Of a stretch of DNA of 62,325 nucleotides, positions 8,068 through 17,157 are shown in pieces (the stretch's first letter is position 1; each line of letters starts with the position of its first letter). The notes below the pieces were generated by a model, which saw nothing but the letters and a program-made list of their open reading frames with translations, had not been told where the DNA came from and searched no databases. A program made the translations under genes and the position numbers. The DNA is from Amycolatopsis nivea (GTDB lineage Bacteria > Actinomycetota > Actinomycetes > Mycobacteriales > Pseudonocardiaceae), in the NCBI RefSeq assembly GCF_004522235.1, contig NZ_SDLT01000007.1, forward strand, positions 238,333 to 300,657, in the 5' to 3' direction.

Positions 8068-8825
8068 CCGCGCGCCGCCAGCTCGAGAATGTGGTCCTTC
8101 TCCGGGCCCTTGACCAGCTTCGCGGCCACCTCGAACTCGGTGGGCCCGGTGCCGAACGACGGGCAGTCCTTCCGCAGCGGACACGCACCGCAGGCCGGTT
8201 TCCGCGCGTGGCACACGCGGCGGCCGTGGAAAATCACGCGATTGGAGAGTGACGTCCACTCTTTGCGCGGGATCAGCTCGCCGACCGCGTGCTCGACCTT
8301 GACCGGATCCTCTTCCGCGGTCCAGCCCCAGCGCCGCACGAGGCGGCCGAAGTGAGTGTCCACTGTGATTCCCGGCACGTCGAAAGCGTTGCCGAGCACG
8401 ACATTCGCGGTCTTGCGGCCGACGCCGGGCAGCGTGACTAGGTCGTCCAGTTTCTTCGGCACCTCGCCGCCGTAGCGCTCCACGAGCGCCGCGCCGAGAC
8501 CCATCAGCGAATTCGCCTTCGCCCGGAAAAACCCGGTCGTGCGCAGGTATTCCTCGAGTTCGGCCCGCTCCGCTCCGGCGTAATCGGCCGCGGTGCGGTA
8601 CTTCTTGAACAATGCGGGCGTGACGAGGTTCACCCGCACGTCCGTGGTCTGCGCCGACAACACCACCGCGACCAGCAGTTCCAGCGGATTCGTGAAGTCC
8701 AGCTCGGCCTTAGCGTCCGGATAAACCTCGTCGAGGCAACGTTTCATCCGCCGGGCGCGTCTCACGAGAGCGAGCCGGCTTTCTTCGCGGTCCGCGCGGG
8801 GCCCGTTCGGGACAACAGGGGGCAC
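8064..8825 (-). CDS. nth: Endonuclease III (Nth)
   Basis: DNA glycosylase/AP lyase for oxidised pyrimidines in base excision repair, 253 residues. The helix-hairpin-helix [12 protein letters not shown] carries catalytic Lys138; the catalytic Asp is Asp156 in VDTHFGRL. The 4Fe-4S cluster ligands are Cys205, Cys212, Cys215 and Cys221 (C-x6-C-x2-C-x5-C). The GTG start at 8825 adds about 27 residues before the conserved core compared with E. coli; an ATG at the [10 protein letters not shown] position is the other choice. It heads the nth-tlpA-NUDIX-marP group. Confidence 0.95.
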   Translation of the reverse strand: MPPVVPNGPRADREESRLALVRRARRMKRCLDEVYPDAKAELDFTNPLELLVAVVLSAQTTDVRVNLVTPALFKKYRTAADYAGAERAELEEYLRTTGFFRAKANSLMGLGAALVERYGGEVPKKLDDLVTLPGVGRKTANVVLGNAFDVPGITVDTHFGRLVRRWGWTAEEDPVKVEHAVGELIPRKEWTSLSNRVIFHGRRVCHARKPACGACPLRKDCPSFGTGPTEFEVAAKLVKGPEKDHILELAARG

Positions 8826-8984
8826 CCCGATAGCCTACGGGCGAGTCGGACGAGCCGGTCGGGAGCATCCGCCGGTGGACGGCCGAACCGCCAGAGCACC
8901 ACCTCTGCGGGCCGCGCGTCCGCCCTGAGCGAGGATCTGGAGATCCATGACCGAGTGCGTCACCGAAAACAGCGGAGCTGTGGC

Positions 8985-9236
8985 ATGACCGTGTGGTTCG
9001 TGATCTTGGTCCCGCTGGTGATCATGTTCTTCGCGTTGTTCATGGAACGGGTCGAGAGCAGGCTCAAGCACGTCGCGGTTCAGGAGAACGAGGTCGAGGA
9101 GTTCCTGGAGCAGGCCCAGCCCAACGAGGTCAGGGCCCTGTACGGGCACGGGATCGGCCGCGCGCTCGAGCTGTTCCGGCTCCGCAGGCTCGGCGGACGG
9201 GCAGCCAGGCTACGCGCGCGCAAGGTGCGGAGTTAG
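8985..9236 (+). CDS. Small single-helix membrane protein
   Basis: An 83-residue protein with one N-terminal membrane helix (about residues 3-22, WFVILVPLVIMFFALFM), an acidic middle and an Arg-rich C-terminus. It sits between nth and crp where mycobacteria carry Rv3675. The ATG at 8985 is chosen over an upstream in-frame ATG because GGAG (8974-8977) lies seven bases before it. I know no function for this family. Confidence 0.75.
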   Translation: MTVWFVILVPLVIMFFALFMERVESRLKHVAVQENEVEEFLEQAQPNEVRALYGHGIGRALELFRLRRLGGRAARLRARKVRS

Positions 9237-9395
9237 GCTGCTCAGTCGGACGTGATCGTTCCAGGCAGCCGCGCCGGGCGCGGCGAGCTGACGAGCGATC
9301 TGCCCGACACGCCCTAGACTGACGCGAAAGTGATCGGCGACACTGCCTTCGACCTGCGAAGGAAGTGATCGTTTCTCGACGAGGAGGCACCCGAG

Positions 9396-10070
9396 GTGGA
9401 CGAAACCCTGGCCCGTGCGGGCATTTTCCAGGGTGTGGAGCCGGCAGCGGCGGAGGCGCTGGCCCAGACCTTGGAATCCGTGGAGTTCCCCCGCGGCCAT
9501 GTCATCTTCAACGAGGGCGAGCCGGGCGACCGGCTGTACATCATCCAGTCCGGCAAGGTGAAGATCGGCCGCAAGTCCCCGGACGGCCGCGAGAACCTGC
9601 TGTGGATCGCCGGTCCGTCCGACATGTTCGGCGAACTGTCCATCTTCGACCCCGGCCCGCGCACGTCCGGCGCCACGACGGTCACCGAGGTCCGCGCGGT
9701 CACCATGGACCGCCCGGCGCTGCGGCAGTGGATCGCCACCCGCCCGGAGATCGCCGAGCAGCTGCTGCGCGTCGTCGCGCGCCGCCTGCGCCGCACGAAC
9801 AACATGGTCGCGGAGCTGATCTTCACCGACGTCCCCGGCCGCGTGGCCCGTGCGCTGCTGCAGCTGGCGCAGCGCTTCGGCAGCCAGGAGGCGGGCCTGC
9901 TGCGGGTCACGCACGACCTGACGCAGGAAGAGATCGCCCAGTACGTCGGCGCGTCCCGCGAGACCGTCAACAAGGCGCTCGCCGACTTCGCGCACCGCGG
10001 CTGGCTGCGGCTCGAGGGCAAGAGCGTGCTGATCCTCGACCCGGAGCGGCTCGCTCGCCGCGCCCGCTGA
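9396..10070 (+). CDS. crp: Crp/Fnr-type cAMP receptor regulator
   Basis: cAMP-responsive transcription factor of the Rv3676/GlxR type, 224 residues, the usual length. The cyclic-nucleotide pocket includes [17 protein letters not shown] with Gly79-Glu80 and Arg89-Thr90; the C-terminal winged helix-turn-helix covers about 172-212 ([20 protein letters not shown]). The GTG start follows GAGGAGG by eight bases. A GTGA-N6-ACAC near-match to the Crp half-sites at 9330-9343 suggests autoregulation. A much better Crp-like site lies at 19801 before the ATPase genes. Confidence 0.95.
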   Translation: MDETLARAGIFQGVEPAAAEALAQTLESVEFPRGHVIFNEGEPGDRLYIIQSGKVKIGRKSPDGRENLLWIAGPSDMFGELSIFDPGPRTSGATTVTEVRAVTMDRPALRQWIATRPEIAEQLLRVVARRLRRTNNMVAELIFTDVPGRVARALLQLAQRFGSQEAGLLRVTHDLTQEEIAQYVGASRETVNKALADFAHRGWLRLEGKSVLILDPERLARRAR

Positions 10071-10105
10071 TCTTCCCCCGAGTGGGTTAATCCGCACGGG
10101 TTTTT

Positions 10106-10137
10106 CGAAGGCCACCTCCTACTGGGGGTGGCCTTCG
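10106..10137 (+). terminator. Hairpin after crp
   Basis: Stem of CGAAGGCCACC (10106-10116) with GGTGGCCTTCG (10127-10137), 11 perfect base pairs extendable by two, about 36 bp beyond the crp stop. It lacks a T-run, which is common for terminators in high-GC actinomycetes. Confidence 0.75.
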
Positions 10138-10491
10138 TGCGTGCATACCGGGCTGTCCCCCACAAGAGCGGCATCCCGCTCCGGGCCCGTGTCGCCGCCG
10201 GCTTCGGCCGCTCCGGCCGGGAAAATGACAAGGAGCCGGGCGCCACCCCCGACGTGGCGCACCGGCTCCTCGCCTGCGCACGGATCATCCCCCGACGACC
10301 CGCGCTCCCCGCCCTCCGGACCAGGCCCCGACCCATATGCCGGAGGGAGCTGGGTGCTGCAGTGCTGTCCAGCCCGTAATGGGCTGTCGTTCAACCATCA
10401 CGGCCAAAACTCACGAATTCAAGGCCATTCACCCTCAAGGACGCCAAGACCGCGTCTTCGTTGCACGAGTTCACGAAGAATCCAGCTGGTG
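10138..10491. other. Intergenic stretch with a second hairpin
   Basis: No convincing gene. A 16-bp stem with one bulged base joins 10231-10246 to 10254-10270 (AGGAGCCGG and CCGGCTCCT as outer arms, GCGCCAC and GTGGCGC as inner arms). GCCC-GTAAT-GGGC lies near 10372. Short open frames on both strands overlap the hairpin and lack start signals. A small RNA between crp and the glycosyltransferase is possible but unproven. Confidence 0.4.
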
Positions 10492-11649
10492 TTATCGGAT
10501 CGAGACCTTTAGGTCACGCAACCGGGCCGCCACCGCCGCCGGAGCGGGCTGCTCAGCGATCTGGGCGGCCAGCGCCGCCGCGGACGCCCGGTAGGCCGGA
10601 CCCGCGAGCACCGTCTGGACCGCATCGAGGATTCCGTCGCCGGAGTCGACCGCGATTCCGGCTTCCGCGGCCTGGATCTGCGCGGCGACTTCGAAATGAT
10701 CAGTCGCCAGCGGCAGGACCACCAGCGGCACGCCGTGCGCGAGCGCGCCTAGGACGGTCGCCGAGCCGCCGTGGCAGACCACCGCGTCGACAGCGGGCAG
10801 CAGCTGCGTCTGCGGCACGAACTGCTCGATCCGCACGTGGTCCGGCTGCTGTCCGAACCGGCCGACGTCGCCGTCCCGGCCGATCGTCGCCACGACGTTC
10901 ACCGGCTCGTCGCGCAGCGCGGCCACCATTCCCTCCAGCACGCCGGGCCGAGCGTTGTGGGTGGTGCCGAGGGTGACGTAGACGGTCCGGTCGTAGGGCA
11001 GCCCGTCGAGGACTGCCGGGCGCGGACCGGGCGTCGGCGTCACGCCAGCGGGCTGGAGCGGCCAGCGCGTCGGGTACTCCCAGGCGACGTCAGGCGGGAT
11101 CAATCCCGTCGGCCAGAAGTCCAGGTACGGCACGCCGTCGCGCGGCGGCAGCTCGTCGAGTCCGCGTTCCCGGACCAGACCGTTGGCGACTTCCCAGGCC
11201 CGCTCCATCGTCGCGGCGGACTTCGGCGGACCGATCGCGTGCATCGCGTACGGGACGCCGGACAGGCACGCAGCCATCACGGCCGCGCGTTCGGCGAGGT
11301 TGGCGATGACGAGATCCGGCCGCCAGTCGCGGACGAACTCGACCATGGCGTCGAGCCGCGCGGCCGCGCCGAGCCCGACCATGTACTCGGCGACCAGGTG
11401 GGAGAGCCGCTCGTCCGCGGTCATCCCGGCCATCTCCTCGCGAGCCCGCTGCCACATCGAGGCCGCGGCGGCGGGGTCGCTCGGCTGCCCCACCGACACC
11501 GCCTGCAGACCGGTGTTTTCCAAGTACTGAACGGCTTCCGGACCGGTCACGAACGCGACCTCGTCCCCAGCGGCGCGGGCCGCCTTGGCGAGCGGAAGCA
11601 TCGGCGCGAGATGGCTGTACCCAGCTCCGGAGGAGAACATCAGCCGCAT
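10492..11649 (-). CDS. GT1-family glycosyltransferase
   Basis: Glycosyltransferase of the GT-B, GT1 macrolide/antibiotic-tailoring type, about 385 residues. The N-terminus MRLMFSSGAGYSHLAPMLPL is the usual acceptor-domain start; the donor-binding C-terminal half contains HGGSATVLGALAHGVPLVVLP, the His-Gly-Gly motif of nucleotide-sugar binding. I chose ATG 11649; an upstream in-frame GTG lacks a ribosome binding site too. It is divergent from an MFS exporter, so the pair may glycosylate and export a small molecule, or inactivate one. Acceptor and sugar are not predictable. The pair interrupts otherwise conserved order after crp. Confidence 0.88.
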   Translation of the reverse strand: MRLMFSSGAGYSHLAPMLPLAKAARAAGDEVAFVTGPEAVQYLENTGLQAVSVGQPSDPAAAASMWQRAREEMAGMTADERLSHLVAEYMVGLGAAARLDAMVEFVRDWRPDLVIANLAERAAVMAACLSGVPYAMHAIGPPKSAATMERAWEVANGLVRERGLDELPPRDGVPYLDFWPTGLIPPDVAWEYPTRWPLQPAGVTPTPGPRPAVLDGLPYDRTVYVTLGTTHNARPGVLEGMVAALRDEPVNVVATIGRDGDVGRFGQQPDHVRIEQFVPQTQLLPAVDAVVCHGGSATVLGALAHGVPLVVLPLATDHFEVAAQIQAAEAGIAVDSGDGILDAVQTVLAGPAYRASAAALAAQIAEQPAPAAVAARLRDLKVSIR

Positions 11650-11706
11650 CGCGCGAGCGTACTGACTGACCCGATCGGGCGTGACCAAGATGACCGGGAA
11701 ATTACT

Positions 11707-11720
11707 GGTACCTCCGTACC
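11707..11720. promoter_or_regulatory. Palindromic operator candidate
   Basis: GGTAC-CTCC-GTACC, extended by a T-A pair on each side, in the 92-bp gap between the divergent glycosyltransferase and MFS genes. No regulator gene is adjacent, so the binding protein is unknown. Confidence 0.45.
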
Positions 11721-11741
11721 AATTTCGTCATACTAGTACGC

Positions 11742-13001
11742 GTGTCCCAGTCTGCCCACTCCGAAGGCCGCACCACGCTCGCCGACTACCGCGCCGCGCT
11801 GACCGCCCCTGGCTCGCGCGGCCCGGTGATCGCGTCGATCCTCGCCCGGCTCCCGATCGCGATGATCGGCATTTCCGCGCTGCTGTACGTGCAGCGCGAA
11901 ACCGGTTCGTTCGCCGCCGCCGGGCTGGTCTCCGCGAGCTCGCTCGCCGGGGTCTCGGTGGGCGCGGTCGTGCAGGGCAGGCTGATCGACCGGTTCGGGC
12001 CGAGCCGTCCGCTGCTGGTCGTCGCAGCGGTGTTCGCGCTGTCGATGGCGTCGCTCGCGATCGCGATCGAGGCGCACCTGCCGACGTTCGTGCTGATCCC
12101 GCTGGCCGCCGCGACCGGGCTTTCGGAGCCGATGGTCGGCTCGGCGTCGCGGGCGCTGTGGACGAAAATCCTGCCGGAGGGGCCGGCGCGCAACGCCGCG
12201 CTGTCCTATGAGGCGATCAGCATGGAGGTCTTCTTCATCCTCGGCCCCGGCATCGCGGGCCTGCTGATCACCGCGCCGTGGGCGGGCACCGGCATGATCG
12301 TCGGCGCGATCACCATGGTCACCGGCGCGGTGCTGTTCGCGCTGAACCCGACCGTGCGCGCGTGGGGTCCGGCCCCGAAGGCGAAGACGCCGCTGCTCGG
12401 CGCGCTGGCCAGCCCCGGAATGCGGACGCTCGCGCTGGCCGCGCTCGGTTTCGGCATGGTGATCGGGTTCGTGGAGGTCGCCGTGCCCGCCGCTGCGACG
12501 GAATCCGGCCACCCCTCGCTCAGCGGTCTGCTGCTGTCCGCGTGGTCGTTGAGTTCGGTGGCGTTCGGCGTGGCCTACAGCCTGCACCCGTGGCCGCGCC
12601 GCCTGGGCCTGCGCCTGCCGATCCTGCTGGGCGGCTTCGGTGCTTTCGTTGCCCTGCTTGCGCTTCCGTCGAGCCTGTGGGCGCTGGCACTGCTGATGCT
12701 GCTGGCCGGCGCAATGATCACGCCCCAGTCGACGACCCACTCCGCGGCCATCGAGGTCGTCGCCCCGCGCGGCACCGCGGCAGAGGCATTCGGCTGGGTC
12801 CTCACGGCGGTGACGCTGGGGCTAGCGGCAGGCCAATCGGTGAGCGGCTACCTGGTCGAACATTCCGGGACGGCTGCTGCGTTCCTGGCGGCTGGCGTGG
12901 CGGGTGTCGCGCTGGCAGTGGTGGTGTGGCTGCTGCGCGGGACTGTGCGGGCTGCTTCGCCGGCGCCTGCTGACGGTGCTCTTGTTGGGGTTGCTGGGTA
13001 G
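11742..13001 (+). CDS. MFS transporter
   Basis: Major facilitator superfamily protein of 419 residues with about 12 hydrophobic helices and the loop-2/3 motif GRLIDRFGPSRPL (about residues 77-89). It resembles YfcJ/actinobacterial drug-efflux-type carriers; substrate unknown. The GTG start lacks a Shine-Dalgarno sequence and lies only 21 bp from the palindromic operator, consistent with a leaderless or very short leader. It shares its control region with the glycosyltransferase. The last 60 or so codons include more A- and T-ending codons than the start of the gene. Confidence 0.85.
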   Translation: MSQSAHSEGRTTLADYRAALTAPGSRGPVIASILARLPIAMIGISALLYVQRETGSFAAAGLVSASSLAGVSVGAVVQGRLIDRFGPSRPLLVVAAVFALSMASLAIAIEAHLPTFVLIPLAAATGLSEPMVGSASRALWTKILPEGPARNAALSYEAISMEVFFILGPGIAGLLITAPWAGTGMIVGAITMVTGAVLFALNPTVRAWGPAPKAKTPLLGALASPGMRTLALAALGFGMVIGFVEVAVPAAATESGHPSLSGLLLSAWSLSSVAFGVAYSLHPWPRRLGLRLPILLGGFGAFVALLALPSSLWALALLMLLAGAMITPQSTTHSAAIEVVAPRGTAAEAFGWVLTAVTLGLAAGQSVSGYLVEHSGTAAAFLAAGVAGVALAVVVWLLRGTVRAASPAPADGALVGVAG

Positions 13002-13290
13002 CTCGGCTCTTCCTACGGCTGGTGTCGCTTCGTCACTGTTGGGGCACCGCTCGAGCCTGCTTGCCCGCCCCTGCGCGACTCGCTTCTATCCGCGGATGGT
13101 GCCCGCCTCGCCACGGTCGAGGAACCACCCGAGCCCCCTTGCCCACCTCACCCGGCAGCGCCGCCGGGTAGCCGTTCCCGGGTTTTCTCGGGCCGGGTGG
13201 CCCCATCCTCACTGGCGGGTCTCCTCTGTTTCCGCAGCTCAACCACCTTGTCCGCCGTTTTTGTCGGTGGCCGCCGCTACTTTGCGTGGC

Positions 13291-14364
13291 ATGGATCTCA
13301 CATCCTTCGTGCGGCCGCTGGCGGCGGTCGCGAGCGCCGCGGCCCGACTCCTGTCGAGGCAAGCCCGCCTGCGTTTGCGGGCGAACGCTGACGGCCTCGT
13401 CGTGTCCGGGAGCGATCGTGATTTGGCCGTCCAGTTGTCCTGCCCGGCGACGACCCATCTCGACGGCGAGGTCGTAGTACCAGCCGCGCCGTTCGCCGAA
13501 ACGGTCCGCATGCTGGATGTCGACCAGGTCCGGTTAGCCGTCGAAGGAACCCGCCTCGCGATCCGAACGGACAGTGCCCGCTTCGCCCTGCCTTTGCTGG
13601 ACCGCGACCTGCTCCACGTGCCGGAACCGCCACCCCTGCTGTCCAAAGTAGACGGTGCGGCCCTCGGCACGGCTTTGCGCACCGTCGCGGGCACCGCCGC
13701 CAAGGACGACCCACTCCCGATCTTCACCGGCGTACGAGTGCAATCAATCGGCGGCGAACTGTGCCTGACCGCCTCGGACCGCTACCGCATGGCCGTCGCC
13801 CGCCTGCCGCTGCGGGAGGTCCGGGGACCCATCGACGTCCTGGTCCCAGCCACCCTGCTGACCGAAGCCGCCCGCCACAGCGTCGGTGCCATGGGACTGC
13901 ACGCCGACCCCAGTCACTTCGCCCTGAGCTGGGCAGGAGGCACCGTCACCACAGCGGTCCTGGACGCAGGCTTCCTGTCCGCGGACTCCATCCCGTCCGA
14001 CGCGGTAGACACAGAAGTCGAGGTAGGTGCCGACGAGCTAGCCGCAGCCATCCGCCGAGTCGGCGTCTACTCCGAAGACCGCCGAGTCCTGACCCTCGAA
14101 GTCGGCGACGCCCACCTCCGCCTGGCCAGCGCCCGCCAAGACACCGGCGAGGCAGAAGAACACCTGAAAGCAAACGTTTGCGGCGGCCGAACGTCCCCGT
14201 CCTTCCAGGCCCGGTACCTGCTGGACGCCCTAGCCCCGTTCAGCGGAGAACGCGTCCGACTGGCAATCCAGCCAGGGCTGCGAGCGTGCGTCCTGACCCC
14301 AGCCGACGAGGACGGACGGGAGGTGGCATTGAAGTACTACTTGATGCCGATGCTGTCCCGGTAA
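13291..14364 (+). CDS. Second DNA sliding clamp (DnaN-like)
   Basis: Paralogue of the DNA polymerase III beta clamp, 357 residues, close to the 366 of E. coli. Three clamp repeats are recognisable: LPIFTGVRVQ and LCLTASDRYRMAV (about 145-170) are the middle-domain signature, and the C-terminus LKYYLMPMLSR matches the conserved VMPMRL end that lines the partner-binding pocket. As it lies far from any dnaA or recF, it is likely a second clamp, not the replicative one. ATG 13291 has no Shine-Dalgarno, but TACTTT ends seven bases before it, suggesting a leaderless mRNA. The preceding 289 bp hold no other gene that I can see. Confidence 0.85.
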   Translation: MDLTSFVRPLAAVASAAARLLSRQARLRLRANADGLVVSGSDRDLAVQLSCPATTHLDGEVVVPAAPFAETVRMLDVDQVRLAVEGTRLAIRTDSARFALPLLDRDLLHVPEPPPLLSKVDGAALGTALRTVAGTAAKDDPLPIFTGVRVQSIGGELCLTASDRYRMAVARLPLREVRGPIDVLVPATLLTEAARHSVGAMGLHADPSHFALSWAGGTVTTAVLDAGFLSADSIPSDAVDTEVEVGADELAAAIRRVGVYSEDRRVLTLEVGDAHLRLASARQDTGEAEEHLKANVCGGRTSPSFQARYLLDALAPFSGERVRLAIQPGLRACVLTPADEDGREVALKYYLMPMLSR

Positions 14365-14514
14365 CCGGCGAATGCCGACTCGGGCTTCGGCCTGACGGCT
14401 GGCTCGCACCGGGCGGGGTGCGAACCGGAGTCGTCACGGGTTCGGCCGCGTGGTGGCGGCCGAACGGCGGGCCAATGCCGGGGCGAGTGGCCAGGCTGGG
14501 CGGACTGCACTGAG

Positions 14515-14609
14515 CCGGGACGAGTCGAGCCGGACTGGGCTGGCCGAGCCGGGCCGAGCCGGGCCGAGCCGGGCCGGGCCGAGCCGGGCTGGGCTGGGCT
14601 GGGCTGAGC
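14515..14609 (+). repeat. GGGCY/GAGCCGG simple repeat with G-quadruplex motif
   Basis: Low-complexity stretch of GAGCCGGGCC units ending in four GGG tracts separated by CT (14586-14603), a canonical quadruplex-forming motif on the plus strand. It sits in a 780-bp region (14365-15147) where I see no gene; frames crossing it are only Pro-Ala-Arg-Gly repeats. Confidence 0.75.
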
Positions 14610-14827
14610 GGCGCAAAGCGCAGCCGCACCATGCCCACCTCGGGCCAAGTCGCGCTCAGGCGGGCCGTGGTGGGCCAGAAGCCGTCTCGCACGCTGAGCG
14701 TGCTCCGGGGCCGGGGCATGTCGCCGTCGGTTGGCCGTGGGCACTTCCGGCGGTCCGCCGTGCGCGGAAGTGCGCGGCGACGGGCCAGACGCCGTCTGCG
14801 CCCATGCCACCCCGGCCTGCTCTGGGG

Positions 14828-15040
14828 CACCCGAGCGAGCCCACAGCCGCCGAGCCGGTGCGGCATGCCCGGGAAACCGCCAGGGCACTAGGGCTAGGGC
14901 GCACCCGAGCGAGCCCGCAGCGGCTGGGCCGGTGCCGCGTGCCCGGGAAACCGCCAGGGCGCTCGGGCTCGCCCGAGCGAGCCCAGAGCAGCGGGCCTGT
15001 GCGGCACGCCATGGCACTAGGACGACCCGCGGCACGGCAC
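14828..15040 (+). repeat. About three imperfect 68-74-bp tandem repeats
   Basis: Units begin with CCCGAGCGAGCCC near 14830, 14904 and 14972, contain GGTGCSGCRTGCCCGGGAAA in the first two, and then decay. Two related hairpins, GCACGC-TGA-GCGTGC near 14690 and GCACGC-GGA-GCGTGC near 15061, flank the array. The units are adjoining and diverged, unlike CRISPR repeats and spacers. Confidence 0.65.
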
Positions 15041-15147
15041 ACGCCCGGCGGCAACGGTCTCGCACGCGGAGCGTGCCAGGGCCTGCGCAGCCACCAGCCG
15101 CGCGCCTGAAGCATCCCCAGGCTCCACTCAGCGCGCCTGAAACAACC

Positions 15148-15402
15148 TCAGGCAGCCGACTCCGCAGCCACCGCAGCCTTGACCTCGTCGAAAGTCGGGT
15201 TCACCAACGCGGTCGACCCCACGATTACCGTGGGCACCGTCTCGTTGCCGTTCGCTACCTCGCGCACTCGTTCGGCCGCGCCCGGTTCTTCCCAGATGTT
15301 GATTTCCCTTACCGGCAAACCGCTTTCCAGCAGGGGGCGGCGCAGGGCTGAGCAGAAGCCGCAGCCTGGGCGCCAGTAGAACTCGACCTCGACGTTGCTC
15401 AT
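15148..15402 (-). CDS. Mycoredoxin-like glutaredoxin
   Basis: Glutaredoxin-fold protein of 84 residues with the redox motif CGFC (WRPGCGFCSALRR, Cys14 and Cys17) and the cis-Pro segment ETVPTVIV. Actinobacterial mycoredoxins have a similar CGYC motif and use mycothiol; this member is probably one of them. ATGA overlap with the metallo-beta-lactamase-fold gene indicates translational coupling. It is the last gene of the minus-strand run starting at the NUDIX gene. Confidence 0.85.
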   Translation of the reverse strand: MSNVEVEFYWRPGCGFCSALRRPLLESGLPVREINIWEEPGAAERVREVANGNETVPTVIVGSTALVNPTFDEVKAAVAAESAA

Positions 15403-16175
15403 TGTCCGTCCTCCGAAGACGCCCGTAGATACTCCAGTTGTGCGCGCACGCTCGCCTCGGCCGGTGCCCACAGCGCGCGGTCGACGTCGGCGTACACCAC
15501 CTCGACCACTTGCCGCGGCGTTGCGTCTTCGCCGAGCGTTCGCAAGGCGGAACGCACCTGATCCAAGCGCTGTTCCCGGTGCTCCAAATACTCCCGCGCG
15601 GTGGCGGGCAGGTCCGGCAGCTCCGGGCCGTGGCCGGGCAGGCCTGGGGTGCCGGTCGGGAGTGCGATCAGTTTGCGCAGCGAGCGGAGGTAGTCGCCCA
15701 GGTCGTGCAGGACCGTCGTGCCTCGGCCGAGGATTGTGTCTCCGGTCAGGATCTGGCCTCCGACCAGCAGCGACACTGAATCGTCGGTGTGGCCGGGGGT
15801 GTGCAGGACGGTGAAGTCCAGGCCACCCGCCGAGAAGGAGTCGCCGTCGGCGAACGCGGGTGCGTCGATGCAGAGGGAAGCGTCGAAGGCTCGTACCGGC
15901 GCGCCGGTTTTCGACGCCAACCAGAGGGCGCCTTCGGCGTGATCCGGGTGGTGGTGGGTCAGCAGGATCAGCTCGACCGGACCGACGGCGGCGAGCTTCT
16001 CCAGGTGCTCCAGATCGTGGTAGCCGGGGTCGACGACCACGGCGGCCGCGGCGTCGCCACCGCGCAGCACCCACGTGTTGGTGCCCTCCAGGGTCATCGT
16101 CGAAGGATTGTTTTCCAGCAGCACCGACGCGGTTTCGGAAACACGGCGCAGCACGCCATAAGCGGGAGCGGTCAC
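15399..16175 (-). CDS. Metallo-beta-lactamase-fold hydrolase
   Basis: MBL-fold metal hydrolase of 258 residues (Rv3677c-like, LACTB2/RNase-Z-like architecture). The metal motif is THHHPDH (about residues 73-79), with further ligands in HTPGHTDD and TGDTILGRG and a C-terminal GHG. A C-terminal winged helix (about 200-258) is typical of LACTB2-like enzymes, some of which act on RNA. GTG begins immediately after the NUDIX stop (TGA-GTG), with GGAG eight bases upstream. Substrate unknown. Confidence 0.9.
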   Translation of the reverse strand: MTAPAYGVLRRVSETASVLLENNPSTMTLEGTNTWVLRGGDAAAAVVVDPGYHDLEHLEKLAAVGPVELILLTHHHPDHAEGALWLASKTGAPVRAFDASLCIDAPAFADGDSFSAGGLDFTVLHTPGHTDDSVSLLVGGQILTGDTILGRGTTVLHDLGDYLRSLRKLIALPTGTPGLPGHGPELPDLPATAREYLEHREQRLDQVRSALRTLGEDATPRQVVEVVYADVDRALWAPAEASVRAQLEYLRASSEDGQ

Positions 16176-17000
16176 TCAGGACTCCGAAGTATCGAGGACA
16201 ACGCGGATGTTCTCGCCGTCCCGGACCAGGGTCGGCACAGTCTTCACGATCTCGCGCGGCTCGGCGAGCACCGCATCGGCCTGCGAGAACTCGGCGAGTT
16301 CGACGAGCGTCAGCCACGTCGGCGGCATCAACGCGCGACGGCCTTCGCGCGCGTCCGCGACTGCCTCGGCGGGCGGTTGCCAGCCGGCGGCAGCGGCTTC
16401 CGAGGTCGCGCCGTCCGCGCGCTGGCCTTCAGGCAGCTTCGCGACGAAGAAGCGGGTGTCGTATCTACGCTGTTCTTGCGGCGGCGTGACCCAGTGCGCG
16501 TACGGGTGCAGCAGGTCCGCGCGCAACGTGAGACCGGCGTCGGCGAGGAAACCGGCGAGCGAGATTTCCCGTGATTCCAACGCTTTCCGCGCTTCGTGGT
16601 ACGGCGTGACGTCGGCGACGACCGCGTCCTCGGTCCCGGCCAGCAGCACGCCGGACTCCTCGAACGTCTCCCGAACCGCGGCACAAACGAGAGCGCGGGC
16701 GAGGCTTTCGTCGCAGGTGAACTGCTCGGCCCACCACGACGGCGGCGGCCCGGCCCACGCCACGGAGGCGTCGGCGTCGCGCGGATCGACCCCGCCGCCA
16801 GGGAACACCGTCATCCCGCCGGCGAACGCCATGCCCATGACGCGGTGCTGGAGGAAGACCTCCACGCCGTCCGAAACGTCCCGCAGCAGGATCACCGTGG
16901 CGGCGTCCTTCGGGGTCGCCGGCGGGCCATCCGCGTTGTCCCGGATCGCGATGCCGGGACGGGCGGGGATGTCGAAAACGAATTCACGCGGCCGTTCCAC
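16176..17000 (-). CDS. NUDIX hydrolase, NUDT19-like
   Basis: NUDIX protein of 274 residues with the larger layout of the NUDT19/RP2 group. FPGGGVDPRDAD begins the box and a long insertion precedes the helix AAVRETFEESGVLL (about 107-120). The closing half lacks a second known domain. GTG at 17000 gives the natural N-terminus, but no clear ribosome binding site precedes it. It heads the NUDIX-MBL-glutaredoxin group and may act on CoA or related nucleotides, which is family inference only. Confidence 0.85.
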   Translation of the reverse strand: MERPREFVFDIPARPGIAIRDNADGPPATPKDAATVILLRDVSDGVEVFLQHRVMGMAFAGGMTVFPGGGVDPRDADASVAWAGPPPSWWAEQFTCDESLARALVCAAVRETFEESGVLLAGTEDAVVADVTPYHEARKALESREISLAGFLADAGLTLRADLLHPYAHWVTPPQEQRRYDTRFFVAKLPEGQRADGATSEAAAAGWQPPAEAVADAREGRRALMPPTWLTLVELAEFSQADAVLAEPREIVKTVPTLVRDGENIRVVLDTSES

Positions 17001-17157
17001 CCGGGCAACATACCTCGCAATCCGTACGCGTCGCGGATTACTTGTGTCACCTCGCGGCAGGAACCCGCACGGACTCGGAGTCGCTCAGGGCGGACTTCCC
17101 GAACCGCAACCCGAGCCAGCCCAGAACCGCCGTCGCGCGCGTCCGGTCGGCCGAAAG

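Noticed and set aside
12904..13290. N-terminal extension of the clamp gene
   Set aside because: The frame is open through the MFS 3' end, but the translation is Pro/Arg/Ser-rich; clamp homology begins at ATG 13291.
14828..15040. Possible CRISPR array
   Set aside because: Units of 68-74 bp are adjoining and diverged, with no constant repeat separated by variable spacers and no cas genes.
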